64,000 bases of DNA from Selenomonadales bacterium (GTDB lineage: Bacteria > Bacillota > Negativicutes > Sporomusales > UBA7701). The stretch spans positions 124,001 through 188,000 of the forward strand of contig JARKPR010000085.1 of NCBI GenBank assembly GCA_029975165.1, read 5' to 3'. How positions within the stretch are numbered: the stretch's first letter is position 1; the number at the start of each line of letters is the position of its first letter. Shown here piece after piece: positions 50,160 through 57,576 of this stretch. Below the pieces are notes generated by a model. The model was given only the letters and a program-made list of their open reading frames with translations, ran no database searches and was not told the DNA's origin. Both the position numbers and the translations under genes were made by a program.

Positions 50160-51788
50160 ATGCAGACGCACAAGCGCATGGGGCAAAGCTTGCTGAAAGG
50201 CACGCTCGTCCTGACGGTCGCCGGCATTATCGTAAAAACCATCGGTTCGCTCAACTGGGTCATCCTGTCCCGCGTCCTCGGCGGCGAGGGGATGGGTCTG
50301 TACCAGATGGCCTACCCGCTTTACTTCCTGGCCCTCAGCGTATCGTCGGCCGGCATTCCGGTCGCCATCTCGATCATCACCGCCGAGCGGGTGGCGGCTA
50401 GGGACCATCGCGGGGCGCGGCGCGTCTTCCGCGTCTCCCTGCTGCTGCTGGCCGCTACCGGCCTCATCTTCAGCCTCCTGCTGTTCTTCGGCGCCTCCTG
50501 GCTCATTCAGGAGCGGTTCATCCGCGACCCGCGGGCCTACTACTCCCTTGTCGCCCTCGCGCCGGCCATCTTTTTCGTCACCATCCTGTCCAGCTTCCGC
50601 GGCTTCCTCCAGGGCTGGCGGTTCATGACCCCCACGGCCGTGTCGCAGATCGCCGAACAGGTGGTGCGGGTCGTCACAATGCTCGTTTTCGCCACCCTGC
50701 TCGCCGGCCGGGGAATAGAATACGCCGCCGCCGGCGCCACCTTCGGCGCTGCCCCCGGGGCGGTCGCCGGCCTGCTCGTCATCCTCTTCTACTACTGGCG
50801 CCAGCGGGCGCAGCTGGCGCCGCAGCCGACGTCCGTGGAAACGCTCGCGATCCAGCCCGGCGGCGAGATCGTCCGCCGCATCCTCCGCCTGTCCGTGCCC
50901 ATATCCGTCTCCAGCGTCATGCTGCCGGTCGTCGCCAACCTCGACCTCTTCATCGTCCCCCGGCGGCTGGAGGCCGCCGGCTACACGGTCGCCGCGGCCA
51001 CCGAACAATTCGGCTACCTCACCGGCATGGCCGTGCCGCTCGTCAACCTCGCCACCGTGCTCACCGGCGCTTTAGCCACCAGCATCGTCCCGGCCGTCTC
51101 CGAAGCCCATGCGCTCGGCGCGGGCGAGCGGCTCCACCGGCGGACCGCCGCCGGCTTCCGCCTGGCCAACATCGTCACCGTGCCGGCGTTCGTCGGCGTG
51201 TGGGTTCTGGCCGAGCCGCTCTCCATGATGCTCTACCATGCCCCCCAGGCGGCCCCGGCCGTAAAAGCCCTGTCCTTCGCCGTCGTCCTGCTCGGCATCC
51301 ACCAGGTCTCCACCGGCGTACTGCAGGGATTGGGCCGCACCTTCATCCCCGTCGTCAACATGACAATTTCCGCCGCCGTCAAGGTCGGTCTTAACTGGAC
51401 GCTCACCGCCAGTCCCGCCCTGGGCATCGTCGGCGCCGCCTGGGCCACGGTGGCCGATATCGGCATCGCCGCCCTGCTCAACATGTACTACGTGCGGCGC
51501 TACACCGGCTTCGCCAGCGACTACGCCGCCCTCGCCAAGAGCGCCGCCGCCGCCGCCGTCATGGGCGGCGCCGTCTTCGCCGTCCACACCTTCCTGGCCG
51601 CCGCCGCCCGCAGCAACAACCTCGCCACCCTGGCCGCCATCGGCGTCGGCGTCGGGATTTACGGCCTTTGCCTGCTGGCCCTCGGCGCCATCGGCGAATA
51701 CGACATCAAAATGATCCCCGTCGTCGGCAGGCCGCTTATCCTCGTTCTCCGCCGCCTGCGGCTCCTGCGGACGGAAAGCGATGTTTGA
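50160..51788 (+). CDS. spoVB: MOP-superfamily lipid flippase, SpoVB-like
   Basis: A 542-residue polysaccharide-biosynthesis/MurJ-MATE superfamily transporter with about 14 membrane helices. It matches SpoVB, needed for spore cortex, at GTLVLTVAGIIVKTIGSLNWVILSRVLGGEGMGLYQMAYP and FRGFLQGWRFMTPTAVSQIAEQVVRV. It probably flips lipid II or related lipid-linked precursors. Paralogs (YkvU, YtgP, MurJ-like) are hard to tell from SpoVB, so the symbol is provisional; neighbourhood with dacF and spoIIA supports a sporulation role. It ends 90 bases before dacF. Confidence 0.82.
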   Translation: MQTHKRMGQSLLKGTLVLTVAGIIVKTIGSLNWVILSRVLGGEGMGLYQMAYPLYFLALSVSSAGIPVAISIITAERVAARDHRGARRVFRVSLLLLAATGLIFSLLLFFGASWLIQERFIRDPRAYYSLVALAPAIFFVTILSSFRGFLQGWRFMTPTAVSQIAEQVVRVVTMLVFATLLAGRGIEYAAAGATFGAAPGAVAGLLVILFYYWRQRAQLAPQPTSVETLAIQPGGEIVRRILRLSVPISVSSVMLPVVANLDLFIVPRRLEAAGYTVAAATEQFGYLTGMAVPLVNLATVLTGALATSIVPAVSEAHALGAGERLHRRTAAGFRLANIVTVPAFVGVWVLAEPLSMMLYHAPQAAPAVKALSFAVVLLGIHQVSTGVLQGLGRTFIPVVNMTISAAVKVGLNWTLTASPALGIVGAAWATVADIGIAALLNMYYVRRYTGFASDYAALAKSAAAAAVMGGAVFAVHTFLAAAARSNNLATLAAIGVGVGIYGLCLLALGAIGEYDIKMIPVVGRPLILVLRRLRLLRTESDV

Positions 51789-51818
51789 GCGCCGCCGGGC
51801 GATGCTTGCAATTTCCAC

Positions 51819-51847
51819 GTGTAAGCGCTTTTTTTCTTGGACACGCT
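51819..51847 (+). promoter_or_regulatory. Candidate sigma-F/G promoter of dacF
   Basis: GTGTA (51819-51823), a 15-base spacer and GGACACGCT (51839-51847) fit the sigma-F pattern GYATA-N15-GGnnAnAnT with one mismatch in each box. dacF is forespore-specific in Bacillus. Confidence 0.42.
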
Positions 51848-51878
51848 AGCAACAAAAGCGGAGAGGGGTGTTTTACCG

Positions 51879-53057
51879 ATGAGGCGACAGCGCCCGATGG
51901 CCCTTGTTATCCTCTTTCTGTTCAGCATCACCATAATCGCCGGACCGCTGCCGGCGGTCGCCGCCCCGGCGCCGAAAGCTCCCGCCAACGCGCCGCTGCA
52001 GACGACGGCCGTCTCCGCCATCCTCATGGACGGCAACGGCACTATCCTGTACGAGAAGGACCCCGACAAGCAACTGCCGCCGGCCAGCGTCACCAAGGTC
52101 ATGACCCTGCTGCTCGCCGTCGAAGCCGTCGAACAGGGCCGCCTGAAACTCGACGACATCATCCACACGAGCGCAACCGCCGCGCATCAGGGCGGTTCGC
52201 AGATCTGGCTGGAGCCGGGAGAAGCGATGACGGCCAAAGAAATCCTTACCGCCGTGGCTGTCGTCAGCGCCAACGACGCGGCCTTCGCCCTCATGGAGCA
52301 CATTTACGGCAGCGAGCAGGCGGCCGTCGAAGCCATGAACCGGCGGGCCGAGGAACTCGGCCTCCAGAACACCCGCTTCGTCAATGTCAACGGCCTGCCG
52401 GCCCTCGAGCATTACATGAGCGCCCGCGACGCCGCCTTCATCGCCAGGGAAGCCGTCAAACACCCGCTGTACATGGAACTGTGCGGCATCAAGGAACACT
52501 GGCTACGCGGCGGCAAGAACTGGCTGGTCAACACCAACAAGCTGTTGTGGTGGTACAAAGGCGGCGACGGCCTCAAGACCGGCTGGACGGAAGACGCCAA
52601 ATACTGCTTCGTCGGCACCGCCTTACGCGACAACCTCCGGCTGATCGCCGTCGTCTTCGCCACCCCCGAGCCGCGCTCCCACCTGCGGGAAAGCATGAAG
52701 CTCATGGACTGGGGCTTCGCCAACTACGCCGCCGTGCCGATCATTGAAACGGGCGGCGTGGCGGAGCGGCTGCGGGTCACCAAGGGAACCGAGCGGGAGG
52801 TGCCGCTCGTGGCCAAGGAAGACCTTACCCTCGTCCTGCCCAAAGGCCAGCAGAAAAACCTGCAGCGAAAAGTCGTCAGCGACGGCGCGGTAAGAGCCCC
52901 GGTGGCCGAAGGACAAAAATGCGGCGAACTCATCGTCCTCAAGGACGGCAAGGAGATCGGCAAGGTCGACCTCGTCGCCGGCAAAGAGATCCCCAGAGCC
53001 GGTTTCTTCCACGTATTCCGCGACATATTCGCCAACCTTTTCACTCTGGCGAGATAA
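51879..53057 (+). CDS. dacF: D-alanyl-D-alanine carboxypeptidase DacF (PBP5-like)
   Basis: A 392-residue S11 peptidase with a signal peptide (about residues 1-31, ending PAVAAPAPKA). The catalytic SVTK is in PPASVTKVMTLLLAVEA (near residue 70), SAND supplies the SxN motif (near 131), and KTG is in GDGLKTGWTEDAKYC (near 235). The C-terminal beta domain ends in a likely amphipathic membrane anchor (FFHVFRDIFANLFTLAR). It trims peptidoglycan side chains and modulates spore cortex cross-linking. ATG 51879 has GAGAGGGGTG 8 bases upstream. Confidence 0.93.
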   Translation: MRRQRPMALVILFLFSITIIAGPLPAVAAPAPKAPANAPLQTTAVSAILMDGNGTILYEKDPDKQLPPASVTKVMTLLLAVEAVEQGRLKLDDIIHTSATAAHQGGSQIWLEPGEAMTAKEILTAVAVVSANDAAFALMEHIYGSEQAAVEAMNRRAEELGLQNTRFVNVNGLPALEHYMSARDAAFIAREAVKHPLYMELCGIKEHWLRGGKNWLVNTNKLLWWYKGGDGLKTGWTEDAKYCFVGTALRDNLRLIAVVFATPEPRSHLRESMKLMDWGFANYAAVPIIETGGVAERLRVTKGTEREVPLVAKEDLTLVLPKGQQKNLQRKVVSDGAVRAPVAEGQKCGELIVLKDGKEIGKVDLVAGKEIPRAGFFHVFRDIFANLFTLAR

Positions 53058-53061
53058 AAAG

Positions 53062-53095
53062 AGCGGAGCGGGCTTCGGGCCCGCCGCTTTTTTTT
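53062..53095 (+). terminator. Terminator of dacF
   Basis: AGCG-ga-GCGGGC pairs with GCCCGC-CGCT around TTCGG and runs into eight T. It separates dacF from spoIIAA, which has its own promoter. Confidence 0.85.
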
Positions 53096-53126
53096 GTCCA
53101 CCCGGCGCAAGCTTTCCCGCCTGCTT

Positions 53127-53155
53127 GCAGGAAAAATTTTCCTTATGGCGAATTA
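53127..53155 (+). promoter_or_regulatory. Perfect sigma-H promoter of the spoIIA operon
   Basis: GCAGGAAAA (53127-53135), an 11-base spacer and GGCGAATTA (53147-53155) match RnAGGAwww and RnnGAATww at all specified positions, as expected for spoIIA. No exact 0A box core was found in the 70 bases upstream. Confidence 0.8.
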
Positions 53156-53188
53156 AGGTAAGAAATGCAGGCAGCGGGAGGTAGGAAA

Positions 53189-53521
53189 TTGAATATCAGC
53201 ACTCAAATCCGACAAGACGTCCTCATCGTCAGGGTGGAAGGGGAGCTCGACATGCACGTGGCCGACGAATTCCGCCAGCGGATCGACACCGCCCTGGAAA
53301 GCGGCGTCCGCCACGTGCTCCTCAACCTCAAAGGGGTCACGTTCGTAGACAGCTCCGGCCTGGGAGTCATCCTCGGCCGCTATAAAAAGGTCAGCGCCGC
53401 CGGGGGACGGATGCTGGCGGCCAACATACGGCCCCAGGTCGCCAGGGTGTTCGAACTGTCCGGCCTGCTGAAGATCATCCGGACGTTCGGCACCGAGGCC
53501 GAAGCCCTTAACAGCCTGTGA
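53189..53521 (+). CDS. spoIIAA: Anti-sigma-F factor antagonist SpoIIAA
   Basis: A 110-residue STAS-domain protein. The phosphorylatable serine is Ser56 in FVDSSGLGVILGRYKKV; dephosphorylated SpoIIAA releases sigma-F from SpoIIAB in the forespore. The start is taken as TTG 53189: GGGAGG at 53176-53181 is 7 bases upstream and the protein then begins NISTQIRQDVLIVRVEGELD. An ATG at 53165 would add eight residues (QAAGGRK) translated from the ribosome site. spoIIAB follows after 11 bases. Confidence 0.94.
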   Translation: MNISTQIRQDVLIVRVEGELDMHVADEFRQRIDTALESGVRHVLLNLKGVTFVDSSGLGVILGRYKKVSAAGGRMLAANIRPQVARVFELSGLLKIIRTFGTEAEALNSL

Positions 53522-53532
53522 GGAGGACGACC

Positions 53533-53964
53533 ATGGCGAGCAAGAACCGCATCAAAATGTCTTTCCCCAGCGGCAGCGAAAATGTCGCGATAGCCAGGGT
53601 GACCGCCGCTGCCTTCGCCGCGCAGCTCGACCTTACCCTGAACGACATCGAGGAGATCAAGGTCGCCGTATCGGAAGCGATCTCCAACGCCGTCATCCAC
53701 GGCTACGGCGATCAGCCGGGCGAAATCGAATTCACCCTTTCCCTGGACGGCGACCGGCTGGAATTCGTCGTCACCGACTACGGCAAAGGCATCGCCGACA
53801 TCGAGCAGGCCAGGCAGCCGTCTTTTTCCACCGATCCCGAGCGGATGGGCCTGGGGTTCGTATTCATGGAATCCTTCATGGACGAGCTTGCCGTCGAATC
53901 GGCCGTCGGCAAAGGCACAACCGTCAGGATGGCGAAAAGAGTACCCGCCGCCCCGGCGCACTAG
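53533..53964 (+). CDS. spoIIAB: Anti-sigma-F factor and kinase SpoIIAB
   Basis: A 143-residue GHKL-fold serine kinase. The N box is EIKVAVSEAISNAVIHGYG (about residues 40-58), DYGKGIADIEQ is the G1 box, and ERMGLGFVFMESFMDEL the G2 region. It holds sigma-F inactive and phosphorylates SpoIIAA. ATG 53533 has GAGGAGGACG upstream. It is followed by sigF after 9 bases, the standard tricistronic spoIIA operon. Confidence 0.96.
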   Translation: MASKNRIKMSFPSGSENVAIARVTAAAFAAQLDLTLNDIEEIKVAVSEAISNAVIHGYGDQPGEIEFTLSLDGDRLEFVVTDYGKGIADIEQARQPSFSTDPERMGLGFVFMESFMDELAVESAVGKGTTVRMAKRVPAAPAH

Positions 53965-53973
53965 GGGGCGCGT

Positions 53974-54705
53974 ATGCTTGGCGACGAGGAAACCCAGGAA
54001 CTGTTGCGCAGATCCCGGAGCGGCGATGCCGACGCCAAAGCGCTCATCCTCGAGCACAACCTCAATCTCGTGCGCAGCATCGTTCACCGCTTCACCGGGC
54101 GCGGCTTCGAATGGGACGACCTTTTCCAGATCGGCTGCATCGGGCTGATCAAAGCCATCGAACGCTTCGACACCGGCTACAGCGTCAAATTCTCCACCTA
54201 TGCCGTGCCGATGATCATCGGCGAAATTCGCCGCTTCATCCGCGACGACAACCCCGTAAAGGTCAGCCGGCCGCTCAAGGAACTGGCCTACCGCGTCCAC
54301 CGCGTCCAGGAAAGGCTCCAGGGCACGCTCGGCCGCGAGCCCACCATCGGCGAGGTGGCCGAAGAACTGGCCCTCGCCCCGCAGGACATCGCCGTGGCCC
54401 TCGAGGCCGTGCAGCCGCCGGCTTCCCTCTACGACCAAACCTTCTTCGAAGACGGCGATCCTATCCGTCGTCTCGACCAGCTCGGCGGCGACGACGGCCG
54501 GGACGGCACGGACATCGACAGCCTTGCCCTGCAGGAGGTGCTGGCGCGCCTGCCGCCGCGGGAGCGGCTCGTTATCAGGCTGCGCTTCTTCGAGGACAAG
54601 ACCCAGGCCGAGATCGCCCGCCTGATAGGCTTGTCCCAGGTGCAGGTGTCGCGGATCGAAAAACAGGCCCTGCGGCTTATAAAAGAATATCTTCAGTCCT
54701 CTTGA
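53974..54705 (+). CDS. sigF: RNA polymerase sigma-F factor
   Basis: A 243-residue sigma-70 family factor of the sporulation group. Region 2 has NLVRSIVHRFTGRGFEWDDLFQIGCIGLIKAIERFD (about residues 31-66) and FSTYAVPMIIGEIRRFIRDD; region 3 has GREPTIGEVAEEL; region 4 has LPPRERLVIRLRFFEDKTQAEIARLIGLSQVQVSRIEKQAL. It directs the first forespore-specific genes. Sigma-G is similar, but the position behind spoIIAB identifies sigma-F. GGGGGCG precedes ATG 53974. Confidence 0.96.
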   Translation: MLGDEETQELLRRSRSGDADAKALILEHNLNLVRSIVHRFTGRGFEWDDLFQIGCIGLIKAIERFDTGYSVKFSTYAVPMIIGEIRRFIRDDNPVKVSRPLKELAYRVHRVQERLQGTLGREPTIGEVAEELALAPQDIAVALEAVQPPASLYDQTFFEDGDPIRRLDQLGGDDGRDGTDIDSLALQEVLARLPPRERLVIRLRFFEDKTQAEIARLIGLSQVQVSRIEKQALRLIKEYLQSS

Positions 54706-54729
54706 GCCTCCGCGGGCTTATTTTTTTTG
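54704..54729 (+). terminator. Terminator of the spoIIA operon
   Basis: A short stem AGCCT / GGGCT around CCGC, overlapping the sigF stop, is followed by TATTTTTTTT. The stem is short, so read-through into the spoVA region is possible. Confidence 0.6.
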
Positions 54730-54739
54730 CCGGGCGAAG

Positions 54740-54746
54740 CATACTA
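54740..54746 (+). promoter_or_regulatory. Candidate sigma-G (-10) element of the spoVA operon
   Basis: CATACTA is an exact sigma-G -10. The -35 region at 17-18 bases upstream (CTTATT) is a weak match. spoVA is a sigma-G operon in Bacillus. Confidence 0.5.
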
Positions 54747-54763
54747 ACGCCGAGGTGAAGGAC

Positions 54764-55018
54764 ATGGTTAGCGCCGGACGATGGTGGGTCGCCCTGCTGA
54801 CGGTGACGCTGCTGCTCGCCGGGAGTGCGGCCGCCTGGCTCTACTTCGACCGACCGGCCCCCAAGGTTCCCGCCCGGGCCCGCCAGGTAATGGCGACGGA
54901 ACCGGGCAGGGGTTTATCTTTGTCGCACAGCGGAGAAAATAGCGAAGGAATAAAACAGCAAATATTGCGCACACTATCAACCGGGTCGATCAAACAACAC
55001 AACAAGGAGGCAGAATAA
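54764..55018 (+). CDS. Small membrane-anchored or secreted protein heading the spoVA operon
   Basis: An 84-residue protein with one hydrophobic helix (about residues 7-26, WWVALLTVTLLLAGSAAAWLYF) and a hydrophilic tail rich in R, S, G and E. The helix can act as signal anchor, leaving about 55 residues outside the membrane. No SpoVAA or SpoVAB similarity is evident. ATG 54764 follows GAGGTGAAGG; a GTG at 54755 lies inside that site. The TAA overlaps the ATG of the dodecin gene (TAATG), so the two are coupled. Unknown function; forespore expression is inferred from the sigma-G-like -10. Confidence 0.68.
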   Translation: MVSAGRWWVALLTVTLLLAGSAAAWLYFDRPAPKVPARARQVMATEPGRGLSLSHSGENSEGIKQQILRTLSTGSIKQHNKEAE

Positions 55019-55221
55019 TGGGGGTCGTAAAAGTCATCGAACTTGTCGGTACCTCCCGTCAAAACTGGACGGACGCCGTGGACAACGCCGTGATCGAGGC
55101 ATCGAAAACCCTGGACGACATCGTCGGCGTAGAAGTGACCAACTTTACCGCCAACATCGACAACGGCCGGGTCGCCGAATACAAGGCCGACGTGAAGATC
55201 GCCTTCCACGTCCACAACTGA
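55018..55221 (+). CDS. Dodecin family flavin-binding protein
   Basis: A 67-residue dodecin: VVKVIELVGTSRQNWTDAVDNAVIEASKTLDDIVGVEV, with the flavin-stacking tryptophan at about residue 17 of the mature helix entry, and ADVKIAFHVHN at the end. Dodecins form hollow 12-mers that store or buffer flavin (FMN/riboflavin). AAGGAGGCAG lies upstream, and the start overlaps the preceding stop. A terminator-like hairpin follows, so this gene may be made in excess over spoVAC. Its placement at the head of a spoVA operon suggests forespore expression, which is unusual for a dodecin. Confidence 0.88.
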   Translation: MGVVKVIELVGTSRQNWTDAVDNAVIEASKTLDDIVGVEVTNFTANIDNGRVAEYKADVKIAFHVHN

Positions 55222-55232
55222 CAGCAAACCTT

Positions 55233-55262
55233 AAGGGTGCCGCAAGGCACTCTTTCGTTTTT
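55233..55262 (+). terminator. Intra-operon terminator/attenuator between dodecin and spoVAC
   Basis: AAGGGTGCC pairs with GGCACTCTT (one G-T pair) around GCAA and is followed by TCGTTTTTC. It either ends a short two-gene unit or reduces transcription into spoVAC. Confidence 0.72.
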
Positions 55263-55317
55263 CCCGCACGAATTAATTCCGTCCGCAGTGGCAAGAATAA
55301 AGGCGGAGGTGAACGCC

Positions 55318-55782
55318 GTGCCGGCAAGCGACGGAAGCGAGGGCCAGCAGGAATTCCAGAAATGGTACCAGGCCCAGTTCAATCAGGTCAAACCCAAGCC
55401 GCCCATTGTGAAAAACGCCCTCTGGGCTTTCGTGGTAGGCGGCCTTATTTGTACATTCGGCCAGGTCATCCTGAACTACTTCCTCGGCCTCGGTCTGTCC
55501 ATGAAAGAGGCTGCCGGGCCGACCTCGGCCGTCCTCATTTTCCTGGCGGCCCTGTTCACCGGGCTGGGCGTCTACGATGAGCTCGGCCGCTACGCCGGCG
55601 CCGGGTCGATCGTGCCCATCACCGGCTTCGCCAACTCCATCGTCGCCCCGGCGATGGAATTCAAGCGCGAAGGCTACGTATTCGGCCTCGGGGCGAAAAT
55701 GTTCGTCATCGCCGGACCGGTCATCGTCTACGGACTGGTTACCGCTTTCGTCATCGGCCTCATATACTGGCTGCGCCACTAG
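55318..55782 (+). CDS. spoVAC: Stage V sporulation protein AC
   Basis: A 154-residue inner-membrane protein with several helices (from about residue 33 on). It matches SpoVAC, a mechanosensitive channel component for dipicolinic acid (Ca-DPA), at KNALWAFVVGGLICTFGQVILNYFLGLGLS, GLGVYDELGRYAGAGSIVPITGFANSIVAPAMEFKREGYVFGLG. The start is GTG 55318 with GGCGGAGGTGA upstream; the frame extends to 55237 without a better site. Its stop overlaps the spoVAD ribosome site. Confidence 0.94.
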   Translation: MPASDGSEGQQEFQKWYQAQFNQVKPKPPIVKNALWAFVVGGLICTFGQVILNYFLGLGLSMKEAAGPTSAVLIFLAALFTGLGVYDELGRYAGAGSIVPITGFANSIVAPAMEFKREGYVFGLGAKMFVIAGPVIVYGLVTAFVIGLIYWLRH

Positions 55783-55792
55783 GAGGACAAAC

Positions 55793-56794
55793 TTGGACAA
55801 GAAACACGGCAAGCAGAGTATTTCATTCGCCGCCCCGCCGGCCATGACCGCGACGGCCACCGTCGCCGGCCCGATGGAAGGGGACGGGCTACTGGGCGGG
55901 CAATTCGACCGGATCCTCGAAGACAACCTCGCCGGCCAGGACAGCTGGGAAAAAAGCGAAGCGGCGATGCTCGAATGGGCCATAAGAACGGCGGTCGCGC
56001 GGGGCGGGACGCTGGCGGACATCGACTTCATCCTCGCCGGCGACCTTCTCAATCAGCTCATGTCGGCCCATTTCGCGGTCCGCGGCCTTGGCCGCCCTTT
56101 CCTCGGCCTGTACGGCGCCTGCTCCACCATGGCCGAGAGCCTGCTGATCGGCGCCATTCTCATTGACGGCGGTTTCGCCTCCCGGGTGGCGGTCGGCGTA
56201 TCCAGCCACCATGACGCCGCTGAACGCCAGTACCGCTACCCCACCGAGCAGGGCGTGCAACGCCCGCCGCTGGCGCAGTGGACGGTTACCGGCGCAGGGT
56301 CGGCCGTGCTGACGCAAGGCGGGGCGGGGCCGAAAGTCACCGCCGCCACCGTCGGCAAAGTCGTCGACGCCGGCTTGAAAGACGTAAACGCTATGGGTCC
56401 GGCCATGGCGCCGGCGGCCGCCGATACCCTCTGGCACCATCTGCAGGACTTCGGCCGCCAGCCGGGCTATTACGACATCATCCTCACCGGCGACCTCGGC
56501 CAGATCGGCAAGAAGCTGCTCATCCAGCTCATGCAGGAAAAAGGCGTCGACATCGCCGCCAACTACGAAGACTGCGGCCTGATGATCTACCGCGACGACC
56601 AGGACCCCCACGCCGGCGCCAGCGGCTGCGCCGCCTCCGCCCTCGTGCTCTGCGCCCACGCCTACCCGCTGCTTGTGATCGGGAGGCTCAAGCGCATCCT
56701 CCTGATCGGCACCGGCAGTCTGCACAGCACCACCTCGTACCAACAGAAGGAATCCATCCCCTGCATCGCCCATGCGGTGGCCATCGAAGCGTAG
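55793..56794 (+). CDS. spoVAD: Stage V sporulation protein AD
   Basis: A 333-residue thiolase-fold, DPA-binding protein of the SpoVA channel. It has LLGGQFDRILEDNLAGQDSWEKSEAAMLEWAIR, YGACSTMAESLLIGAILIDGGFASRVAVGVSSHHDAAERQYRYPTE and DYILTGDLGQIGKKLL-type segments typical of SpoVAD. The start is TTG 55793, 6 bases after TAGGAGG, giving DKKHGKQSISF as in relatives. The length is that of the family (338 in Bacillus). Confidence 0.95.
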   Translation: MDKKHGKQSISFAAPPAMTATATVAGPMEGDGLLGGQFDRILEDNLAGQDSWEKSEAAMLEWAIRTAVARGGTLADIDFILAGDLLNQLMSAHFAVRGLGRPFLGLYGACSTMAESLLIGAILIDGGFASRVAVGVSSHHDAAERQYRYPTEQGVQRPPLAQWTVTGAGSAVLTQGGAGPKVTAATVGKVVDAGLKDVNAMGPAMAPAAADTLWHHLQDFGRQPGYYDIILTGDLGQIGKKLLIQLMQEKGVDIAANYEDCGLMIYRDDQDPHAGASGCAASALVLCAHAYPLLVIGRLKRILLIGTGSLHSTTSYQQKESIPCIAHAVAIEA

Positions 56795-56808
56795 AGGAGG
56801 GAAAACTC

Positions 56809-57162
56809 TTGCAGACATATCTCATGGCGTTCATCATCGGCGGGCTGATCTGCATTATCGGCCAACTGCTCATGGATCTCACGCCGCTCACCCCGGCCCA
56901 TGTCCTCGTGTTGTTCGTCGTCCTGGGCGGCATCCTCAGCGGCCTGGGCCTCTATCAGCCCCTCGTCGAGATGGGAGGGGCCGGGGCCACCGTGCCGCTG
57001 CCCGGTTTCGGCCACTCGCTCGTAAGCGGCACCATCGAGGACATCAACAAATACGGCTTCACAGGCATCTTCAGCGGCGCCCTCAGGGCCACCGCCACCG
57101 GAATAACGGCCGCCGTCGTCTTCGGTTTTCTCGCCGCCGTCACCTTCAAGCCCAAAGGGTAG
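56809..57162 (+). CDS. spoVAE: Stage V sporulation protein AE (AEB type)
   Basis: A 117-residue membrane protein with three or four helices. It matches SpoVAEB: AFIIGGLICIIGQLLMDLTPLTPAHVLVLFVVLGGILSGLGLYQPLVEMGGAGATVPLPGFGHSLV. It forms part of the DPA channel with SpoVAC. The start is TTG 56809, 7 bases after GAGGAGGG, so three consecutive spoVA genes use GTG or TTG. Good conservation to the end. Confidence 0.94.
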   Translation: MQTYLMAFIIGGLICIIGQLLMDLTPLTPAHVLVLFVVLGGILSGLGLYQPLVEMGGAGATVPLPGFGHSLVSGTIEDINKYGFTGIFSGALRATATGITAAVVFGFLAAVTFKPKG

Positions 57163-57172
57163 GCGGCGCCCG

Positions 57173-57562
57173 ATGCTCACCGTCGACTTCGCCGGCCTGT
57201 TATTCACCATCTGCCTCGTAGGGCTGCGCTATCCGCACTGCGTCCTCGGCGCGGCCGCCATCCACGACCTGGGACGCATCCTCGTCGCCCTATGCCTGCA
57301 AGGCCACATCGACACGATCATCACCGCCGGCGCCTTCGGGGCGGCGGGCGTCAGCGGCCTGAAGGCAGGGTGGCCGGGCGCGGCGGTCGCTTTCGGCGGG
57401 CCGCTGATGAATTATCTGGTCAGCGCCAACCTCGGCGGCACGGCCGGGGTGAAAAACGCCCAATTGCTCCACCCCGGGGCGGCGCTTACCCGTCCCTTCG
57501 CCGTCGTCAACATGCGCCTGGCCATGCTGTCGGCGCTTGTCACCATCTGGCAGCTTATCTGA
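57173..57562 (+). CDS. Unrecognised membrane protein within the spoVA operon
   Basis: A 129-residue hydrophobic protein with about four short membrane helices. Segments of note are LRYPHCVLGAAAIHDLGRILVALCLQGHIDTIITAGAFGAAG and a C-terminal LLHPGAALTRPFAVVNMRLAML. A conserved-looking HDLGR and HPGAxLTR recall site-2-protease-like patches, but no HExxH motif is present. It is not similar to SpoVAA, AB, AEA or AF by eye. It starts 11 bases after spoVAE and is followed 14 bases later by the Q-rich gene, so it is clearly in the operon. Function unknown. Confidence 0.7.
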   Translation: MLTVDFAGLLFTICLVGLRYPHCVLGAAAIHDLGRILVALCLQGHIDTIITAGAFGAAGVSGLKAGWPGAAVAFGGPLMNYLVSANLGGTAGVKNAQLLHPGAALTRPFAVVNMRLAMLSALVTIWQLI

Positions 57563-57576
57563 AACGAGGGAGAATT

